A stretch of 64,000 nt of DNA from Cepaea nemoralis (taxonomy: Eukaryota; Mollusca; Gastropoda; Stylommatophora; Helicidae). Location: assembly GCA_014155875.1 (NCBI GenBank), contig JACEFZ010024489.1:248001-312000 (forward strand). The letters run 5' to 3'. The position numbers were made by a program, and so were the translations under genes. Below, one piece after another: positions 58,378 to 64,000 of the stretch. A model generated the notes under the pieces. It had not been told where the DNA came from. It saw only the letters and a list, made by a program, of their open reading frames with translations, and ran no database searches. The stretch's first letter is position 1. The number at the start of each line of letters is the position of its first letter.

Positions 58378-59939
58378 AACTGAAGAGTTAACGATTCCCA
58401 GATGGACGACTGTATACCCGACTAACCAGGTAGGAAAAGGGTTAACAAAGGAGTGACCAGGCGCATGTGTTTCTAGGTCAAGACCCAGAATGAGGCCAAC
58501 ACGACAGGTAAACTGCCGAGTGGAAATATTGGTTTGCGACAAAAGCGGAGAGTATTATTGGATAGCAGATTGCTGTCTGAACGTATGAATAACGGAAAAG
58601 ATTCAGAGCTGGAATTTTCCACTAAACAATGATAATGCAGTCTGAATGCGAGAGGTCCAGCAATGTCAAGGACTATGCGGCACAAATGACCGATATAAAG
58701 AGGGTCAATTCTTTGTTTAAAGTTAGTGTGTGTTCCAAACTGACCTGAAGGAGATATGTTCTTGAGTGGGAATAGAAATACACGTCCCTAATGATGGAAA
58801 TAGGGGATAATAGTGTGTTATTCGCTAAGTGTTATTTCGATTCCAGGAACATAGATGCCTAAATAAGGTATAAAGATATTAGATATAGTTTAGGATATGA
58901 ATATAGATGTGCGTGAATAGCATTTATCATTGCTTTCTATTAGTAGGAATAGTATAGACGATTAGGTGAATCTTCTATCCTATGTCAGAGTGGGTTTTTT
59001 CGGAAGCCTTTTCATTTCGGCTGGAGGAAAAGACACTCACATAGGAGAGAAGAGGAAGCAGACACAGATCTCATTATTAAATGTATATCACACAGGTTTC
59101 CATACCAGTGCGGGACTTATCAACTAAGAGATTACACAGATGGCTGTGGTCAAGATCACCCAGTGTTGATAACCCACGAGAAAGCACTTTAAAGTCATAA
59201 CGCACGACACTTGTGCATAAGAAAGGAAGGAAAAGAAGTGGCATCTTAATAAGTCAGGAGGACAGAGAATGGAAAATAGAGATCATACAAACTAAAGGAA
59301 AAAGACTCAAATTACTCAGTATCAAAGAGTTGCAAGGTGCATACAAAGTGCCTATATCAATTAAGTGTAGAACTTTTACAGGACAAAAATAGAGAACAAT
59401 AGAAACTCGATGTGTTTTCCAAGATGGAATTAAGAACGCTATAAGATAATAAAGAACATTCTGTACGCTGACAGCATATGGTGATCGGGTTAAATACATT
59501 CATACAGTGGTGAACATTTTTCATTACAAAAAACGGATATATCTACCGACTCAAGCAGACGGAGCTGTCAGGGTGAGACCGTTCTGTATCTATGTCATGT
59601 CCTGTACTCTAGCTGAGAGAAGAGAAGAGAGAAACCACGGAGACTATCTATCAACATCTTATCTGGCAGCCACACTAGAAGAACATACAAACTACATAGA
59701 CAATATCCATACATACACCAGACATAGTTTTTTATAATAAATCTTTTATCTTATCGTTGAAAGGAACTGTTGTCGGAGTATGTGTTGAGGGAATAATAGA
59801 GAGAGTGAAAGAAATAGATATATGGAAGGGAAGACAGAAGAGAGGAGTGTAGACCAAAGTCAGTCAATAATCCCAACAGATAATAAGTTTAAAGATGTGC
59901 TTGTTGAGTCCAGTCTCCTCTCTGGAATTTAACAGGACA
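58378..59939 (+). repeat. LTR 2, shared by both tandem units
   Basis: Same ends as LTR 1, about 1.56 kb. It serves as the 3' LTR of unit 1 and the 5' LTR of unit 2. Confidence 0.9.
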
Positions 59940-60422
59940 TAATTGGTGGAGCGAGCGGGATACGTACATACATTATACCCATATGACCTGCATATTGGCA
60001 CAGGCATAGCGGAGTACATGCATGTTGGGACATACTGATTGGAATAAAAAGAAGTATACATTGATGACTTTTAATGGAAGGACGTCCATTGGATATATGG
60101 TGCCATTACATTTATGGTAGAAACATTTCATTAATGCTGGTGACTTTGCAGTGAGAAAGTTCCAGACAGAGTGAATGTGGATAGGTGGTAAGAGACATTA
60201 CATACCTAGTCACACGGTCACACGTCTACATAAGTCTTTATCCTATATCTCCTCTTGTGGATGAGAGAGTGGTTGTGATGTACTGTGTGGTGTTGGAGAT
60301 TTATAATAATTAATAGATATAGATAAATGATATAGGTTCTAGGTAGATTATCGGTCTATAGTGAGTATTCTTTACTGCCTTGAGGTGTCTTTACTCAACG
60401 TGCTGACTTACCTGCTTTAACT

Positions 60423-62271
60423 ATGGCCAATCCCAAACTAACTACAGCCGAACTGAGGGCAAACGGAGAGGAAATTGGGTTGGCTGGTTCAGACTTAACT
60501 GATTACATCCAAGAAAGAGAGCGAGAGATTCGTCAGGCGGAACGAGAAGATCGAATAGAGGTGGAGACCAAGCGACTGGAAATGGAACAAGAAGCCAAGA
60601 AAATGGACCAGGAGACCAAGCGACTGGAAATGGAACAGGAGACCAAGAAACTGGAAATGGAACAGAATGCCAGGAGACAAGAAATGGAACATGAATACCG
60701 CTTGAAAGAGTTAGAACTCAAGACACAAACTAAGGGTGAAATAGATGCAGCAGAAGGAAGTTCATCTTCACCTGGGGCAACCTACATGAGTGGACAGGGT
60801 TACCATGCCATGAAGTTTCCCTTGGCGGTCTATGATGAAAGCAAAGAGAAGATATATCAGTTTTTGGATCGGTTCGAGGCTATGGCAGTCGCTATGGGAC
60901 TAGATAGAACCAGATGGGCTCTTAAAGTATCCCAGTCTTTACGTGGTTCGGGCTACGAGGTCTACACACGCCTACCACCAGGACAGGAAAATCAGTATGA
61001 GGAATTGAAAGCAGCTTTGATGAAACATTATGAAGTCACAGCACAAACGTATCGGAAGAAGTTTAGATCGTCTAGACGAGAGCCGGGAGAACTATTCGCC
61101 GCCTACAGTCTGAGGCTGAAATCCTATCTCCAGAAATGGATGGACTTGGCAGAATTCCAGAGGGATTATGAGAGTCTCGAAGAGATGATGGTGGTAGACC
61201 AAATGCGAAAGCAAATGTCGAAACCTCTCAGAACCTTCTTGGGAGAACAAGGGGCGGAACGGATTGATGTGGTGAATAAGCTGGCGGAACGATTCGTGGA
61301 AGTACATGGTGAAACTGAGGAACTAAGTACACAAACCAAAGGTCAGGAGAAACCAGAGAAAAAGAAACATAAAAACTGGGAAGGAGAAAAAGGGGAACCT
61401 TATATAAAGCACACAGAGGAGAGTTCAGAGAAGGTGAAGGTAGGAAACCAGAGCACCTCGAATTCTCAAGCGAAACGACAGTGGTCTGAAAAGTGGTGTT
61501 CATTTTGTAAGGCGGCCTCCCACAACACAAAAGACTGCAGATCGAAACCTAAAAGTTCTTACTTCGCAGCATGCAAAGTGATTCCTACATCGGTGATCAC
61601 AGACAAGGCTGAGGTCGGCGAAGGAGAAAGGAACAAAAAGGACACAGGGAAACCTAGGAAGGGAACAGAGTGCACTCACTGCCAGTCGACAACACATAAT
61701 ACTGTGGACTGCAGATGCAAGGCAAAACACGCCAATTGCATAACCAACCTCGAGGAATCAAAAGAGGAAGGCAAGGAAACGGTCAAGGAGATGAAAGACA
61801 CTCAGGACCAAGAGAGACCACCTGTGGTTGAACTTATTGAAGTCAATGGCCAGCAGGTTGCTTTGTCTCTACGATACCGGTTTGGATGGGGAAGCGGTGG
61901 TGGACGCCAGCTTGGTAAGCCCAGACCAACTTACAGGGGAGACCATAGAAATACAGCCGGCAATGAGGAGTGCTGTTACCATGACGCTGCCAATCGCCAA
62001 GGTGGAGATTAAATCCAGGTACGTCACGGGCATTATTCCAGCTGCTGTATTATCTGACTCCTTATTTCCAATGATCATTGGCACGAAATATGTCTTTTTG
62101 GGGATGCCCAAACAGCAAGCCCACAAGGGAACAGTAGTCAGTGGATCTCAAGGGAAGGAAAAAGAGGCAGAGACACTATGCGACAACTCAGGAGATAGGA
62201 GAATTGCATACTGCCCAGAGGAAGGATACTACGTTGCATCCTTGCTACAGGAAGCTGCAAAGAAGTGCTGA
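60423..62271 (+). CDS. gag-protease of tandem LTR element, copy 2 (one frameshift)
   Basis: Same protein as copy 1 but lacking a 24-bp segment of the coiled coil (the KTELEVRR codons). Gag is open through both zinc knuckles (CSFCKAASHNTKDC, perfect CX2CX4HX4C). An extra base at about 61861 shifts the frame before the protease LYDTGLDGE motif, which continues in the frame 61828-62271. Copy 1 is intact at this point, so the two copies are broken at different places. Confidence 0.85.
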
Positions 62272-63247
62272 GCCACCAGAACGGGGACAGTACTTTCTGA
62301 AGAATCAACTACTCTATCGGAGAGCTGGGAGGGGAGATAACCTGCATGAGCAGTGGGTGGTTCCAGAGACCTACCGTCCTCATATTCTTCAGAGTGGACA
62401 CATCATAGGCGAGAATCGACATATGGGTGTCAGAGAGACCTTGCAGCAAATATCCGGCCATTATTGCTGGCCAGGAATGACCGGAGATGTACGCCGGTGG
62501 GTGAAGTCTTGTTCGGAGTGCCAGAGAGCACCACCCAACAAGCGAATTAAGAGGAAACTAGCTCTTAAAGTGGAAGACAAAGTGGAAGTGTGGAGTCCAG
62601 CAGAGACCAATATACTCCAAGTAGGATGGAAAGGACCTTATCCTGTGGAAAAGGTGGTGTCCAAGAACATCTACAAAATACGGATCGGGGAAGAGAAGAA
62701 AAATCTCCCTAGACATCTCATTAGGAAATATGAGGAGAGATCCGGGAGCAAAGCTTCGCACTTTATGGTGATGGCAGCCATTGGGACAAAAGTTACCAGT
62801 CCAGACGAAGACCAGAGATCGCCAGTACAACATAGGAGGGCCTATGGGACAGTACGTGATAGGTCAGATTTACCCAACGACAGGAGGAGGGAAATCACAA
62901 GTCAGGGAAAGGACAAGAGTGAAAGTTTCACCGGTAACCAAGTTCAGAAGGGGTGGGTAACGTCGGGAAAAGCGAGAATTACCCAGGACTCCAACCAAAG
63001 ATTGGCTGACCAGATACAACATCGCCCAAGATGGTCCTGGAAGCAAAAGCCCAGGAGGTTTGGGAAAGACGACTCGGTCCGACGAGGACGAGGCGGAACA
63101 TCCCCAGAGGAAAAACCGGGGGAAACCAAGAGGACATGGAAGCAGTGTTACAATCAGGATGGGACAATCCGTTTGTATTGTGAGCCGTCGCTGACGCAAG
63201 TCGAAAGTATGTCGACTGAACGTACGGGAGCGAGGAGCCAACACTAG
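62272..63247 (+). pseudogene. Integrase remnant, copy 2
   Basis: Same layout as copy 1: H-H-C-C finger, no catalytic core, GPY/F-like module and basic tail. A handful of base differences (for example HR to YR after the PET residues, RTTV to GTKV). The same deletion joints show that both units descend from one deleted ancestor. Confidence 0.82.
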
Positions 63248-63339
63248 TTTCAGTCGTTAGTAGTATAGTAGGGTGTCAATTAGAGCGCCTACTGGATAAT
63301 GAGATGAGCCATGTGAGGATCCAATCATATCATCAACAC

Positions 63340-63500
63340 GTGGTGTTAATAGCTACTTCGCAGAAGCTCAACGCACGGTGGATGTGATGGACGTTGTTGC
63401 TGCAACGGGACTTCACAGTGGAATACTCTTGGTAAGGAGAATGTAGGAGCAGATTTTTTATCCAGACATCCAGCTCCGGAGGAAGAAGATTAGGATTGTG
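63340..63500 (+). pseudogene. RNase H C-terminal remnant, copy 2
   Basis: Same sequence as copy 1 (ENVGADFLSRHPAPEEED) with single-base changes, again just before the purine tract and LTR. Confidence 0.78.
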
Positions 63501-63566
63501 GATCATGGGAATCAAACCTACAGTGAGAAAGATTCGACGCGGTCTAATCTCTTAAGAGGGGGCCTC

Positions 63567-64000
63567 TGTAGTGAAATACTGAAGAGTTAACGATTCCCAG
63601 ATGGACGACTGTATACCCGACTAACCAGGTAGGAAAAGGGCTAACAAAGGAGTGACCAGGCGCATGTGTTTCTAGGTCAAGACCCAGAATGAGGCCAACA
63701 CGACAGGTAAACTGTCGAGTGGAAAAATTGGTTTGCGACAAAGGCGAGAGTATTATTGGATAGCATATTGCGGTCTGAACGTATGAATAACGGAAAAGAT
63801 TCAGAGCTGGAATTTTCCACTAAACAATGATAATGCAGTCTGGATGCGAGAGGTCCAGCAATGTCAAGGACTATGCGGCACAAATGACCGATATAAAGAG
63901 GGTCAATTCTTTGTGTAAAGTTAGTGTGTGTTCCAAACTGACCTGAAGGAGATATGTTCTTGAGTGGGAATAGAAATACACGTCCCTAATGATGGAAATA
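63567..64000 (+). repeat. LTR 3, truncated by the window end
   Basis: Starts TGTAGTGAAATACTGAAGAG and matches LTR 2 for the 434 bp available, with more differences from LTR 1 and 2 than those two have from each other over this stretch. Confidence 0.9.

Larger units (their letters stand above)
53139..64000 (+). mobile_element. Tandem LTR retrotransposon: LTR-internal-LTR-internal-LTR
   Basis: LTR starts at 53139, 58378 and 63567 give periods of 5239 and 5189 bp. Both internal regions hold gag, protease, integrase zinc-binding remnant, GPY/F-like remnant and a terminal RNase H remnant. RT and the integrase catalytic core are absent in both. The middle LTR is shared, which fits unequal recombination between copies or their LTRs. 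The third LTR runs off the window, so more units may follow. Confidence 0.9.

Overview
The window looks like a repeat-rich animal genome, most likely an arthropod with a large genome. This is inferred from the mix of RTE and RNase H-bearing non-LTR retrotransposons, mariner and hAT transposons, tRNA-derived SINEs, (TA)n mobile microsatellites and Ty3/gypsy-type LTR elements, together with multi-exon, long-intron gene structure. No tRNA, rRNA, CRISPR or bacterial-type gene was found.

One host gene is supported. It runs on the minus strand from an ATG at 24718 to beyond the left edge. I recognise it as a probable ICE2/NARG2 ortholog (little elongation complex subunit 2, snRNA transcription). 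Five coding exons are placed: 24585..24718, 9447..12425, 8049..8737, 5768..5947 and 250..369. All have splice sites; exon phases agree at 1/2, 2/3 (after allowing for small indels) and 4/5, while 3/4 does not match, so an exon is probably missing there. Exon 2 carries about 1.7 kb of a 42/45-bp coding minisatellite. The intron between exons 4 and 5 carries about 2.6 kb of a 40-bp satellite.

Intron 1 (12.4-24.6 kb) and the other introns are filled with mobile elements: an RNase H-type non-LTR element split by a 768-bp hAT, a second non-LTR family with APE and RT domains, SINEs, and a roughly 1.9-kb direct duplication with a 164-bp tandem array.

Upstream of the gene (24.9-53 kb) lies a nested stack. 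An RTE element is split first by a 7.65-kb degenerate hAT (8-bp target duplication), which itself carries other non-LTR elements and a SINE. It is split again by a 10.1-kb LTR retrotransposon whose pol order is PR-INT-RT-RNase H, the GMR1-like arrangement. Next come an RNase H-type non-LTR copy with a 632-codon open frame, microsatellites with a recurring GC-rich core, a 640-bp purine tract, and SINE and RTE fragments.

From 53.1 kb to the end there are two tandem copies of a second LTR element in the pattern LTR-internal-LTR-internal-LTR, sharing the middle LTR. Both copies keep gag, protease, an integrase zinc-binding remnant, a GPY/F-like remnant and a terminal RNase H remnant. Both lack RT and the integrase core. 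The RNase H remnant lies after the integrase remnant, so this family also seems to descend from an INT-before-RT element.
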